Part shown: positions 50,565 through 58,592 of the stretch, in pieces
How the letters are laid out: each line of letters opens with the position of its first letter
Position numbering within the stretch: position 1 is the stretch's first letter
NCBI RefSeq assembly: GCF_014207445.1
Contig: NZ_JACHEM010000014.1
Location: 186,001-250,000, forward strand
Direction: 5' to 3'
From: Streptomyces candidus
GTDB lineage: Bacteria > Actinomycetota > Actinomycetes > Streptomycetales > Streptomycetaceae
DNA: 64,000 bases
The notes under the pieces: generated by a model
What the model saw: only the letters and a program-made list of their open reading frames with translations
Database searches by the model: none
What the model was told of the DNA's origin: nothing
Translations under genes and position numbers: made by a program

Positions 50565-50959
50565 TCCTCGCTTCTCCCTGGGGGTCTTCTCTTCGCGGCC
50601 GGGCGGGCCGGGTGCTCCACAGCGCCGGGACGTGTTCCGGTGGCGACTCGGTACCCCAGGGTTTCCCTGCGCGACGCCACGTGGCCCCGTCCGGGCCCGT
50701 AGGGAGGATGCGCCCGGAGAGCCGGCCGGCCCAGCGGTTCCGCCGCTGCCGTGCACGGTGCCCGGCCGTCGCCCGCGACCGCCCTGAAGCATAGAGGACG
50801 CCGCACCCCGCACCCGCCGGTCCGCCCCGGGCCGCTTCGCGCGCGGCCGGTCCCGAGGGTGCCCGGACGGCCCAGGGCCGCAGGGGACGGGGGGCAGAGG
50901 GGTGGACGCAGGCGGTACGGACGAGAGGCCGGACCGAAGCACACCGAACCGCCCGCACT
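50565..50959. other. Intergenic upstream of deoxynucleoside kinase
   Basis: About 395 bp with no convincing gene on either strand. It must contain the kinase promoter. TATGCT (minus strand, near 50791) could be a -10 but no -35 fits. Confidence 0.35.
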
Positions 50960-50982
50960 CCCCGCCCGCGTCGGGGGCGGGG
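50960..50982 (-). terminator. Hairpin directly after the GH13 gene
   Basis: CCCCGCCC (50960-50967) and GGGCGGGG (50975-50982) pair around a 7-base loop, adjoining the GH13 stop codon at 50983. Confidence 0.5.
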
Positions 50983-52716
50983 TCAGGTGGTGCGGCGCTG
51001 GACGCGGGCCTCCCAGGGGCGCAGGGTGTACGGAGCCGTGAGCGGGGCGGCATCGGGGACGTGGGCGATCAGCGTCTCGCTGTGCTCCCACCCGTCGGGC
51101 AGGTCGACGGTGAGGTCGGTTCCGCCGAAGTTGGCGAGTACCAGCAGTTCGGTGCCGGATGCCGCGTCGTGGCGCGTGAAGGCGTAGAGCTGCTCGTGGT
51201 CGGGGTGGAGCAGCTGGAAGTCGCCGTGCACGAGCGCGGGTTCGGTGTGCCGCAGGGCGATGAGGCGGCGGTAGTGGTGGAACACGGAGTCCGGGTCGGC
51301 GCGCTGCGCCTCGGCGTTGACGCGGGTGTGGTCGGGGTTGACCGCGATCCAGGGTGTGCCGGTGGTGAAACCGGCGTGGCGGGTGGCGTCCCACTGCATG
51401 GGAGTGCGGGCGTTGTCGCGGCCACGGGCGCGCAGCCCGGCCAGGATCTCCTCCTCGCCGACGCCGAGGGCGCTCTGCTCACGGTGGTGGTTGAGGGACT
51501 CGATGTCGCGGAAGTCGTCGAGGGAGGCGAACGGCGCGTTGGCCATGGCGAGCTCCTCGCCCTGGTAGACGTACGGCGTGCCGCGGTGCAGGTGGAGCAC
51601 GGTGGCGAGGAGCTTCGCCGAGCGGTCTCGGTGGGCGGGGCTGTCGTCGCCGAAGCGGGAGACGGCGCGGGGCTGGTCGTGGTTGTTCCAGTACAGGCTG
51701 TTCCAGCCCGTACTGCCCAGGCCGGTCTGCCAGCGGGCGAGGCTGGCCTTGAGGTCGGTCAGTTTCAGCGGCCGTACGTCGAACTTGCCGTCGGGGCCCT
51801 GGTCGAGGCCGACGTGTTCGAACTGGAAGACCATGTCGAGTTCGCGGCGGGCCGGGTCGGTGAACAGTGCGGCCTCCTCGACGGTGACGCCGGGCATTTC
51901 GCCGACGGTGAGCAGGCGGCGCGGGTGGCCCGCGAAGACCTCGCGGTGCATTTCTGCCAGGTACTCGTGGACGCGGGGACCGCAGATGAAGTGCTCGCTG
52001 CCGTCCCCGTGCGTGCCGCCCGCCGGGACGGTGCCGTCCGGCAGACCGGGGGCCTTGGAGATCAGGTTGATGACGTCCATGCGGAAGCCGTCGACGCCCC
52101 GGTCGAGCCACCAGCGCATCATGGCGTGGACCGCCCGGCGGACGGCAGGGTTCTCCCAGTTGAGGTCGGGCTGCTTGCGGGAGAAGAGGTGCAGGTAGTA
52201 CTCGCCGCTCGCCTTGTCGTACGTCCAGGCGGGGCCGGAGAAGAAGGACCCCCAGTTGTTGGGCTCGGCGCCGGGCGTTCCCGGTTCCCTGCCCTCGCGG
52301 GCCGGGCGCCAGACGTACCAGTCCCGCTTGCTGCCCCCGGGGCCACTGTCGCGGGATTCGGTGAACCAGGGGTGCTCGTCGGAGGTGTGGTTGACGACCA
52401 GATCCATGACCAGCTTCATGCCGCGTCCGTGGACGGCATCCAGGAGCTGGTCGAAGTCGGCGAGGGTGCCGAAGAGCGGGTCGATGTCCTGGTAGTCGCT
52501 GATGTCGTAGCCGTTGTCGTCGTGCGGGGAGGGGTAGACCGGGGAGAGCCACAGGACGTCCACGCCGAGTGCGGCGAGGTGGTCGAGCCGCCCGGTGATG
52601 CCTTGCAGGTCGCCGATGCCGTCACCGTTGGAGTCGGCGAAGCTGCGCGGGTAGATCTGGTAGACGACGGCGTCGCCCCACCAGGAGTCGGCAGGACTTG
52701 CTTCGTTCCCGGGCAC
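50983..52716 (-). CDS. GH13 alpha-glucosidase (oligo-1,6-glucosidase-like)
   Basis: This 577-residue GH13 enzyme has the standard blocks: VVYQIYPRSFADSNGDG, DLVVNHTSDEHPWF, GFRMDVIN (nucleophile Asp214), VGEMPG (acid/base Glu273) and NNHDQPR (Asp347). DVINLI fits the alpha-1,6/alpha-1,4 glucosidase subfamilies that act on maltose and isomaltose-type oligosaccharides. There is no signal peptide, so it is intracellular. GTG 52716 follows AAGAGGTG; the upstream extension is unrelated sequence. Confidence 0.93.
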   Translation of the reverse strand: MPGNEASPADSWWGDAVVYQIYPRSFADSNGDGIGDLQGITGRLDHLAALGVDVLWLSPVYPSPHDDNGYDISDYQDIDPLFGTLADFDQLLDAVHGRGMKLVMDLVVNHTSDEHPWFTESRDSGPGGSKRDWYVWRPAREGREPGTPGAEPNNWGSFFSGPAWTYDKASGEYYLHLFSRKQPDLNWENPAVRRAVHAMMRWWLDRGVDGFRMDVINLISKAPGLPDGTVPAGGTHGDGSEHFICGPRVHEYLAEMHREVFAGHPRRLLTVGEMPGVTVEEAALFTDPARRELDMVFQFEHVGLDQGPDGKFDVRPLKLTDLKASLARWQTGLGSTGWNSLYWNNHDQPRAVSRFGDDSPAHRDRSAKLLATVLHLHRGTPYVYQGEELAMANAPFASLDDFRDIESLNHHREQSALGVGEEEILAGLRARGRDNARTPMQWDATRHAGFTTGTPWIAVNPDHTRVNAEAQRADPDSVFHHYRRLIALRHTEPALVHGDFQLLHPDHEQLYAFTRHDAASGTELLVLANFGGTDLTVDLPDGWEHSETLIAHVPDAAPLTAPYTLRPWEARVQRRTT

Positions 52717-52955
52717 GTCGCACCTCTTCGGGTAGGTCTGGCCTGCGTGCGAGCCCGACGGGCTTCGACGGTCCTGCGGTGTCACCTTCAGTCCCCTCGG
52801 CGTTCGGTCCTCTCGGCGGTGTGCCCGAGTTCCCACCGGTACCCCGCCGTGGAGCGCTTCACGCGCGGCATCGAGGCGCAAGGGTTGGCCAAGGAAGGGG
52901 AACGGGCCGCCCGGGCCCCGCCGTTGTGCACGCGCCCAGACCGGCGCTCCCCCCA

Positions 52956-52984
52956 TTGACACGCGCGGGGCGTACGCGGATTCT
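52956..52984 (+). promoter_or_regulatory. Probable promoter of secreted esterase
   Basis: TTGACA (52956-52961) and GATTCT (52979-52984) are 17 bp apart, about 40 bp upstream of the esterase start. The first hexamer matches the consensus fully. Confidence 0.55.
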
Positions 52985-53025
52985 GCTGTACCGGTCCACG
53001 AAACTACTGGTCGGTAGGGGGAGTC

Positions 53026-53904
53026 GTGACGATGTCACGTCGAAGGGCACGGTCCGGACTCGCAGCTCTGGGTGCGGCGGCGGTACTGGTGGGTGGGGCG
53101 ACGGCGCCGGCCGGCGCGACCCGCGCCGAGCGGTACGTCTCGCTGGGCGACTCGTACACCTCGGCGCCGGGCGTGCCGACGCAGGTCGACGCCAACTGCG
53201 GACGGTCGAACAACAACTACCCGTCCCTCACGGCGCGCAAGCTGCCCATGGCCTCGTTCCGCGACGTCAGCTGCGGCGGGGCGACCACGGTGGAGATGTG
53301 GAAGGCACAGGGCACCAACCCGCCCCAGCTCGACGCGCTGACCAGGCACACCACCCTGGTCACCCTGCAGATCGGCGGCAACGACATCGGCTTCGGCGAG
53401 ATCATCGCCACCTGCGCGCGGCTCAGCTACACCGACCCCACCGGCGCCCCCTGCACGGCGCACTACACCGCCGGCGGCACCGACGTCCTGGCGCGGCGGA
53501 TCGCGGCGGCCGCGCCCCGGGTGCACAAGGTCATCAAGGCCATCCACCAGCGGGCTCCGCGCGCGAAGGTGTACGTACTGGGCTACCCGGCGATCGCCCC
53601 CGACAAGGGCACCGGCTGCTGGCCGTCCCTCCCCACCGCGGCCGGGGACGTCGCGTACAGCAGGGCCACCGCCAAGCGGCTCAACGGCATGCTCCGGATC
53701 GTCGCCACGCTGTCGCGCGCCACCTACGTGGACACGTACAAGCCCTCCATCGGCCACGACGCCTGCCAGGCGCCCGCCGACCGCTGGGTGGAGCCCCTGG
53801 TCCCGGCGTCGCCCGCCGCGCCGTTCCACCCCAACGCCGCCGGTGAGCAGGCGATGGCGGACGCTCTCCTGAAGCACCTGGCGCGGCCGGGTCGCGGGCA
53901 CTGA
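53026..53904 (+). CDS. Secreted SGNH esterase/lipase
   Basis: This 292-residue secreted SGNH hydrolase has a signal peptide (about 1-32; AGAT cleavage). Block I is YVSLGDSYTS with Ser43, LVTLQIGGNDIGFGE holds the block III Gly-Gly-Asn-Asp, and PFHPNAAGEQAM near the end holds the catalytic His. Paired cysteines (CGRSNNNYP, DVSCGGAT, ATCARLS, GAPCTA, GCWPSL, DACQAP) suggest three disulfides, as in the known extracellular Streptomyces esterase of this fold. GGGGGAG lies before the GTG. Confidence 0.92.
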   Translation: MTMSRRRARSGLAALGAAAVLVGGATAPAGATRAERYVSLGDSYTSAPGVPTQVDANCGRSNNNYPSLTARKLPMASFRDVSCGGATTVEMWKAQGTNPPQLDALTRHTTLVTLQIGGNDIGFGEIIATCARLSYTDPTGAPCTAHYTAGGTDVLARRIAAAAPRVHKVIKAIHQRAPRAKVYVLGYPAIAPDKGTGCWPSLPTAAGDVAYSRATAKRLNGMLRIVATLSRATYVDTYKPSIGHDACQAPADRWVEPLVPASPAAPFHPNAAGEQAMADALLKHLARPGRGH

Positions 53905-54088
53905 GGACCCTTACGCGGTCGCGCGCTCTCCCGGGGCCTTGGCCACTGTCGCCGCTCCGGTCCCGGGAATGGCCGGTTCGGCGCTCGTATTTCCCCGTCG
54001 TGGCACTCCAGTATGTGCTCCGGGCTCGTGAATGCCCGTCCACCCGGAAAGGGCACTCGGGCCGGTTCCACGACGAGGGAGGAACCCT

Positions 54089-54469
54089 GTGCATCTGCTC
54101 GGAACCCGAACCGCTCGGGCCGCGGCAACCGTCTCGACCGCCGTCGCGCTGACGCTCGCGCCACTGGCGGGGAGCGCGCACGCCGGCAGCGAGGCCGCCA
54201 CGGTCCACGGATGCCCCAGCGGCTACGTCTGCCTGTATCCGAACGCGAGCTGGAACAACGACCAGCCGGCGTTCAAGTGGTACCGCTACGGCTCGTACAA
54301 CCTCAGCAACCAGTACGGCTACAAGCGCTTCTTCAACAACCAGACCGGCGACGCCAAGGCGCGCAACTGCCTCGGGTACAACGGCACCAACTGCCAGGGC
54401 AACCAGCGAGCCGGTACGTGGTACGACTACGACTACACCCCGTACAACTCGGTGAAGCTGGAACCGTAG
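54089..54469 (+). CDS. Peptidase inhibitor family I36 protein
   Basis: This 126-residue secreted beta-gamma-crystallin-fold protein has a signal peptide (about 1-33; GSAHAGS). The mature body, from CPSGYVCLYPNASWNNDQPA, has the family pattern of Streptomyces SMI-type metalloproteinase inhibitors. Cysteines pair in the N-terminal and late parts (NCLGYNGTNCQGN). GGGAGGAA lies before the GTG at 54089, so the longer frame from 54032 is rejected. Confidence 0.85.
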   Translation: MHLLGTRTARAAATVSTAVALTLAPLAGSAHAGSEAATVHGCPSGYVCLYPNASWNNDQPAFKWYRYGSYNLSNQYGYKRFFNNQTGDAKARNCLGYNGTNCQGNQRAGTWYDYDYTPYNSVKLEP

Positions 54470-54578
54470 ACCCGGATTTCGCCGGGGCGGTACCTCCCGG
54501 GCGGAGTCGTCGTGCACGCGCGCGAGCGGGCAACACCTCGTCCAGGAGCCACCGGCCCCGGGATGCGCACACCGCCCG

Positions 54579-54619
54579 CGCACCTGCCCTCGGGGAGCCG
54601 GCCCCCGAGGGCAGGTGCG
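54579..54619. terminator. Strong hairpin after I36 gene
   Basis: Perfect 16-bp arms (54579-54594 and 54604-54619) with a 9-base loop, about 110 bp after the I36 stop. Confidence 0.65.
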
Positions 54620-54767
54620 CGGTGTTTCCGGCCGCCCAAGTCGGTGCCGTGCCTTCCGACGCGGCGCGGGGAACCCGTCCGGGGTGCGGCGCAGACGCCG
54701 AAGCCGGTCGGTTCCCTCCGCGTGCCGGACGCGCGCGCCGGGACCTCAGCGACTTGAATGACGGACC

Positions 54768-55037
54768 ATGACCACACAACCCTCGCACCTCACGATCCTG
54801 TTGGTTCCCGAACACCTCGCCGACGACAGCGCGCCCGTCGCCGAGGAGTCCGCCGTACGCTCGGCCGTCGTCGAAGCGACCGGCGAGACGGGAGCCTCCG
54901 GCTATCCCCGTTACGCCGGGAACGGCATGGTCGCCGACATCGATCCGAGCACCCGCACGGTCGAGGCGCTGCTCGTCGACGGGCGGGAACTGGACTACGG
55001 GCTCTCCGCACGGGTGGCGGACAGCCCGGACCGCTGA
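54768..55037 (+). CDS. Conserved hypothetical protein, 89 residues
   Basis: This short acidic soluble protein begins MTTQPSHLTILLVPEHLADD. It has no recognised domain, signal or membrane segment; YPRYAGNGMVADIDPSTRTV is its most structured part. The codon bias is strong and a weak GACGG precedes the ATG. It stands alone between terminators. Confidence 0.6.
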   Translation: MTTQPSHLTILLVPEHLADDSAPVAEESAVRSAVVEATGETGASGYPRYAGNGMVADIDPSTRTVEALLVDGRELDYGLSARVADSPDR

Positions 55038-55222
55038 CCCGGCGGGGCCGCCGCGGGACGACGCGGCCGGCGGCCGCCCGCGTCCTGTTCCAGGGGTCGT
55101 CTTCAGCCGAATCCGCCCACTCCCCCACCCTCCTGACGCTCAGCCGGTAGCGTTTTCGATCACCACCGGGCCGCAGCAGCGCGGCCCGGCCGGGATGTCG
55201 AAAGCCGAAGGGGCGGGTACGG

Positions 55223-55597
55223 ATGACGGATGTGGAGACCTCTTTGAAAGAGGCCATGACCTCGATCGAAGGGAGCGTGGGGGCCGCACTGGTCGACTAC
55301 ACGAGCGGCATGGCGCTGGGAACGCTGGGCGGAGGCAAGGACCTCGATCTGACCGTGGCCGCCGCGGGAAACACCGATGTGATCCGGGCGAAGATCCGCA
55401 CCATGGAGATGCTCGGCATCGAGGAGGACATCGAGGACGTGCTGATCACGCTCAGTGGCCAGTACCACCTCATCCGCCTCCTCAAGGGCCGGGGAGGCAA
55501 CGGACTGTTCCTGTACCTCGTACTGGACAAGGCCAGGGCGAACCTGGCGATGGCCCGGCACCAGCTCAAGCGCATCGAAGCAGGGCTGGAGCTGTAA
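55223..55597 (+). CDS. Roadblock/LC7-like protein
   Basis: This 124-residue soluble protein has the alpha/beta pattern of Roadblock/LC7 domains (GSVGAALVDYTSGMALG, then EDIEDVLITLSGQYHLIRLL and LFLYLVLDKARANLAMAR). Such proteins in actinobacteria regulate small GTPases or signalling kinases, but no GTPase lies in the immediate neighbourhood. GGGGCGGG lies before the ATG. The family call is moderate. Confidence 0.65.
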   Translation: MTDVETSLKEAMTSIEGSVGAALVDYTSGMALGTLGGGKDLDLTVAAAGNTDVIRAKIRTMEMLGIEEDIEDVLITLSGQYHLIRLLKGRGGNGLFLYLVLDKARANLAMARHQLKRIEAGLEL

Positions 55598-55630
55598 CCG
55601 TCCCCCTGTCCTTCCGGTCCCGGACGCCCA

Positions 55631-55654
55631 CGAGTTGAAGAAATCTGCAACTCG
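55631..55654 (+). promoter_or_regulatory. CGAGTTG-N10-CAACTCG inverted repeat
   Basis: Perfect 7-bp arms (55631-55637, 55648-55654) with an AT-rich 10-base spacer, 34 bp after the Roadblock-like gene and 135 bp before the ArsR gene. It could be the ArsR operator or a weak terminator; no T-run follows. Confidence 0.4.
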
Positions 55655-55789
55655 GAACATCCGAATGTGACGGGCCGAGCACCCACCGGGGCCGGGAGGC
55701 GGGAGGATGGCGGGAGCTGCGCACCGAGGAGCGGGCAGGTCCGGTTGCCGGCTCGTGCAATGGTCGAATCCGGGTGGGAGTGTTGTCGC

Positions 55790-56146
55790 ATGCAGGTGCC
55801 GCTGTACCAGGCGAAGGCCGAGTTCTTCCGCATGCTCGGGCACCCCGTCCGGATCCGCGTACTGGAACTGCTGCAGAACGGCCCCGTCCCCGTGCGCGAG
55901 CTGCTGAACGAGATCGAGGTCGAACCGTCCAACCTCTCCCAGCAGCTCGCGGTGCTGCGCCGGTCCGGGATCGTGGTCTCGATACGGGACGGCGCCACCG
56001 TCAGTTACGCACTGGCCGGGGGCGACGTGGCCGAACTCCTGCGCGCCGCACGGCGCATCCTCACCGAACTACTGGCCGGCCAGAGCGAGTTGCTCGCCGA
56101 GCTGCGCGACGCGGAAACCTCGGTCCCGACCGGCCCGCCCGTATGA
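55790..56146 (+). CDS. ArsR-family winged-helix regulator
   Basis: This 118-residue protein is dominated by the HTH: FFRMLGHPVRIRVLELLQNG, then VEPSNLSQQLAVLRRSGIVV and IRDGATVSYALAG. The metal-binding Cys of classical ArsR (CVC) is absent, so it may sense something other than metal. A long C-terminal helix (LLRAARRILTELLAGQSELL) should be the dimer interface. The ATG at 55790 directly follows a GTCGC; upstream GTG starts are possible. Confidence 0.85.
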   Translation: MQVPLYQAKAEFFRMLGHPVRIRVLELLQNGPVPVRELLNEIEVEPSNLSQQLAVLRRSGIVVSIRDGATVSYALAGGDVAELLRAARRILTELLAGQSELLAELRDAETSVPTGPPV

Positions 56147-56215
56147 CGTCGCGGGGTCGGACGTCGCCGGCGACCGGGTGGGCAGGTGCCGCCGTACGGC
56201 GAGCGGCCCACCGTC

Positions 56216-57064
56216 CTACCGGCTCAGCCTGTCCTCGATCCAGGCGGTGGCGAAGTCGACGACCGCGGCGGCCTCGAACAGGTGGCTGACGGCGGCGCCC
56301 ACACTGCCCCGACGGCCGATCCCCGCCGCCAGCATGTCCCGGACCATCACTTCGAACGCGTCCTGTCCCTCGGGCACCACGGCCGAGTAGTCGAAGGCGC
56401 CGTTCTCGGAGTCGATGTCGCGGAAGCGACGCCAGACCCGCCGACCGTCCACGAGGACGGGCTGTTCGTAGTCCACGAACCGTTTGCCGGGAGCCGTGGC
56501 GAGCGCCTCGGCGTGATGCAGCAGCGTCATGGTGTCCAAGGGGGCGCCCAGCAGAAGGACCCGCCCGCCGTGGGTGACGAGCCGTGCGAGGGGGCTGCCG
56601 GGGCCGTGGGGGTCGTTCCAGGGGTGGTCGGCCATCAGCGCGTCCGCTGCCGCTCCCAGGGCCGCGAATCCGACGTCGGGGTGGCGGCTGCGCACGGCTC
56701 CGGGCCGGCGGCGCAGCGCTTCCGGCAGACGGCCGTTGTGGTGGTCCGCCTCGCTGAGCGCGGGGTCGTAGGCGGGGTGTTCGGCTCGCAGAGCGTCCTG
56801 CCAGGCCTGCGGCCAGGTGTCGAAGTCGTAGGGCGGCGCGTCGTTCCAGCCGCAGGTCACCATGAGGGTTCCGCGGGTTCCGACCACGTCCTGAAGGGCT
56901 CCGATGACGGTCTGCGGTCCGCCGGCCACGTACCCGATGGCGGACATCCGGGTATGGAACATGACGACGTCGCCGTCACCGAGACCGAGCGTCGCCAGGT
57001 CCCGGCTGATCCGGCTCCGGGTCACGGGGCCACCGGAACGCTTGAGCAAGTCCATATCGGCCAT
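56216..57064 (-). CDS. Aminoglycoside N(3)-acetyltransferase-like protein
   Basis: This 282-residue AAC(3)-family protein has VVMFHTRMSAIGYVAGGPQT near the N-terminus. HPDVGFAALG, ADHPWNDPHGPGSPLARL and NGAFDYSAVVPEG match the AAC(3) acetyl-CoA and substrate regions. AAC(3) enzymes acetylate the 3-amino group of 2-deoxystreptamine antibiotics; chromosomal copies often act on something else. No aminoglycoside biosynthetic genes lie in the window. The start is ATG 57064. Confidence 0.85.
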   Translation of the reverse strand: MADMDLLKRSGGPVTRSRISRDLATLGLGDGDVVMFHTRMSAIGYVAGGPQTVIGALQDVVGTRGTLMVTCGWNDAPPYDFDTWPQAWQDALRAEHPAYDPALSEADHHNGRLPEALRRRPGAVRSRHPDVGFAALGAAADALMADHPWNDPHGPGSPLARLVTHGGRVLLLGAPLDTMTLLHHAEALATAPGKRFVDYEQPVLVDGRRVWRRFRDIDSENGAFDYSAVVPEGQDAFEVMVRDMLAAGIGRRGSVGAAVSHLFEAAAVVDFATAWIEDRLSR

Positions 57065-57424
57065 GCCCCGAACCTATCGCCGTGGGGTGCTGTGCGGGCA
57101 ACCGTTTCCGCGAGGACGGCCTGGTCGAGGGCGACACCGGCTGCTCGACGTAGCGGCCCCTGCGGGGCCGGACCCGGCTCCTGCCTGGCGAAGTTCGAGA
57201 CCGCCTTCTACCGGACCATCAACAGCGGGTTCAGGTGGTCGTGCAACGACGAGCGCCACTTTCTCTCTGGCTCAGGACCACCGACCGGACCGTAGACATG
57301 CGCGGAAAGGACTGACGGACCTGGTCACAGCATGCAGGACGTGCAGACGTGGCTTCCGGCGCCGCACGCGGGTTCCGGGAACACGAGGTGCGTCAGCGGC
57401 CGACGTCTGGGCACACGAGTAGAC
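57065..57424. other. Intergenic with a possible decayed coding stretch
   Basis: Around 57175-57295 one plus-strand frame reads CLAKFETAFYRTINSGFRWS followed by CNDERHFLSGSG with good codon bias, then a stop. It has no start, ribosome-binding site or recognised family. It may be a gene scrap. Confidence 0.3.
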
Positions 57425-57979
57425 ATGTCCGGAATTCACGCGCGTCCCACGTACGGCCCGTTCCGTTCCGCTCCCGCCGGTGAGGCGGCCCCGCACGGGG
57501 CGAGGCGGGGGCGGCGCGACGGGCTCGGCAGGCGGTTGCGGCTCAGGATCCTGGCGTACCGGGAGATCGAGTTCTGCTCCACCCGTATCCCGGGCGAGGC
57601 CGCCGGCGTCCCGGGCGAGGACGTCGGCCCGGAGGAGGACTGTCTGCTCCTCGTCCACGGCCGCAAGGTCGTCGGGCAGATCCACTACCGCACCTGCACG
57701 CCCTGCGGCGAAGGCGTGATCACGGGGATCGACATCAGCGAGCACCTGCGGTCCACCGGCATCGGCACCCGGGCCCTCTCCCATCTCCGCGCCCGTCACC
57801 CCGGGGTTTCCTGGCACAGCACCCTCACGCGGCGCACCACCCGCGACCTGTTGCGCCGCATGGGCATCCGCAGCGCCGCACCCCACCCGCTGTGCGTCCA
57901 CGCCGACCGCACCGTGGCACAGGGTCCGGGTCCTCAGTCGTCGCGGGCCGTCCCGCAGGCCGGGCACAGCCCCCGGTAG
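57425..57979 (+). CDS. GNAT-like acetyltransferase
   Basis: This protein of about 184 residues carries a GNAT fold in its central part: ILAYREIEFCSTRIPGEAAG, then LLLVHGRKVVGQIHYR and the acetyl-CoA motif ISEHLRSTGIGTRALSHLRA. The substrate is unknown. It overlaps the convergent Fur-type gene by 46 bp at its 3' end. The ATG at 57425 has no strong ribosome-binding site; 57332 is an alternative. Confidence 0.6.
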   Translation: MSGIHARPTYGPFRSAPAGEAAPHGARRGRRDGLGRRLRLRILAYREIEFCSTRIPGEAAGVPGEDVGPEEDCLLLVHGRKVVGQIHYRTCTPCGEGVITGIDISEHLRSTGIGTRALSHLRARHPGVSWHSTLTRRTTRDLLRRMGIRSAAPHPLCVHADRTVAQGPGPQSSRAVPQAGHSPR

Positions 57980-58359
57980 ACGACCGCCGCCTCCGAGACG
58001 GCGAAGCCGAAACGCTGATCGGCGGGCAGGGCGTCCAGCAGGTCGCCGTCCGGGTGCACGTCACGGATGACACCGCAGCCGGAGCACACCAAGTGCTGGT
58101 GCGCGAGATGGGCGTTGGGGTCGTACCGCTTGGCGCGGCCGTCGGTGGCGAGTTCGGCGACCTCGCCGAGCGAGACCATCTCGCCGAGGGTGTTGTAGAC
58201 GGTCGCGCGGGAGATCTCCGGGAGCCGGCCCACCGCGAGCGCGTGCACCTCGTCCGCGGTGAGGTGGACGTGCTCGCCGTCGAGCACTTCCGCGACGACG
58301 CGCCGCTGGGAGGTCATCCGCCAGCCGCGCCCGCGCAGCCGTTCAAGCAGGTCACTCAT
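57934..58359 (-). CDS. Fur/PerR-family peroxide or metal regulator
   Basis: This 141-residue Fur-type repressor begins MSDLLERLRGRGWRMTSQRR, has the winged-helix segment EISRATVYNTLGEM and the metal-binding His cluster AHLAHQHLVCSGCG. The zinc cysteines are CSGCG and CPACG. Divergence from the catalase-peroxidase gene suggests that it is a CatR/FurA-type repressor that releases katG on peroxide. Confidence 0.9.
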   Translation of the reverse strand: MSDLLERLRGRGWRMTSQRRVVAEVLDGEHVHLTADEVHALAVGRLPEISRATVYNTLGEMVSLGEVAELATDGRAKRYDPNAHLAHQHLVCSGCGVIRDVHPDGDLLDALPADQRFGFAVSEAAVVYRGLCPACGTARDD

Positions 58360-58401
58360 GACGGTCCGCCCATTCGGTGTCGGTTCGGCGTCGGAAAAGT
58401 G

Positions 58402-58418
58402 CCGTAATTTCGACGGCA
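58402..58418. promoter_or_regulatory. Inverted repeat in Fur/KatG intergenic region
   Basis: GCCGT (58402-58406) and ACGGC (58414-58418) pair around a 7-base AT-rich centre, 43 bp upstream of the fur start. The size and AT-rich core fit a Fur/PerR-type operator, but this is inferred from position. Confidence 0.4.
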
Positions 58419-58458
58419 GTTGTCAGAGTACGGAACAAATAAGAAACCGGCGAGCGTC

Positions 58459-58486
58459 TTGACCTGGAACCTGTCCACCATAGGAT
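58459..58486 (+). promoter_or_regulatory. Probable katG promoter
   Basis: TTGACC (58459-58464) and TAGGAT (58481-58486) are 16 bp apart, about 107 bp upstream of the katG start codon. Confidence 0.5.
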
Positions 58487-58592
58487 CAAGTCCTGACGAC
58501 GGGCCGGACGGGCCAGGGGACACCAGGCATTCCGGTACGAGCCTCCCGCTCACTCGTCCTGCTGACCTGCCCAGTTGCGAGAGGACTCCACG

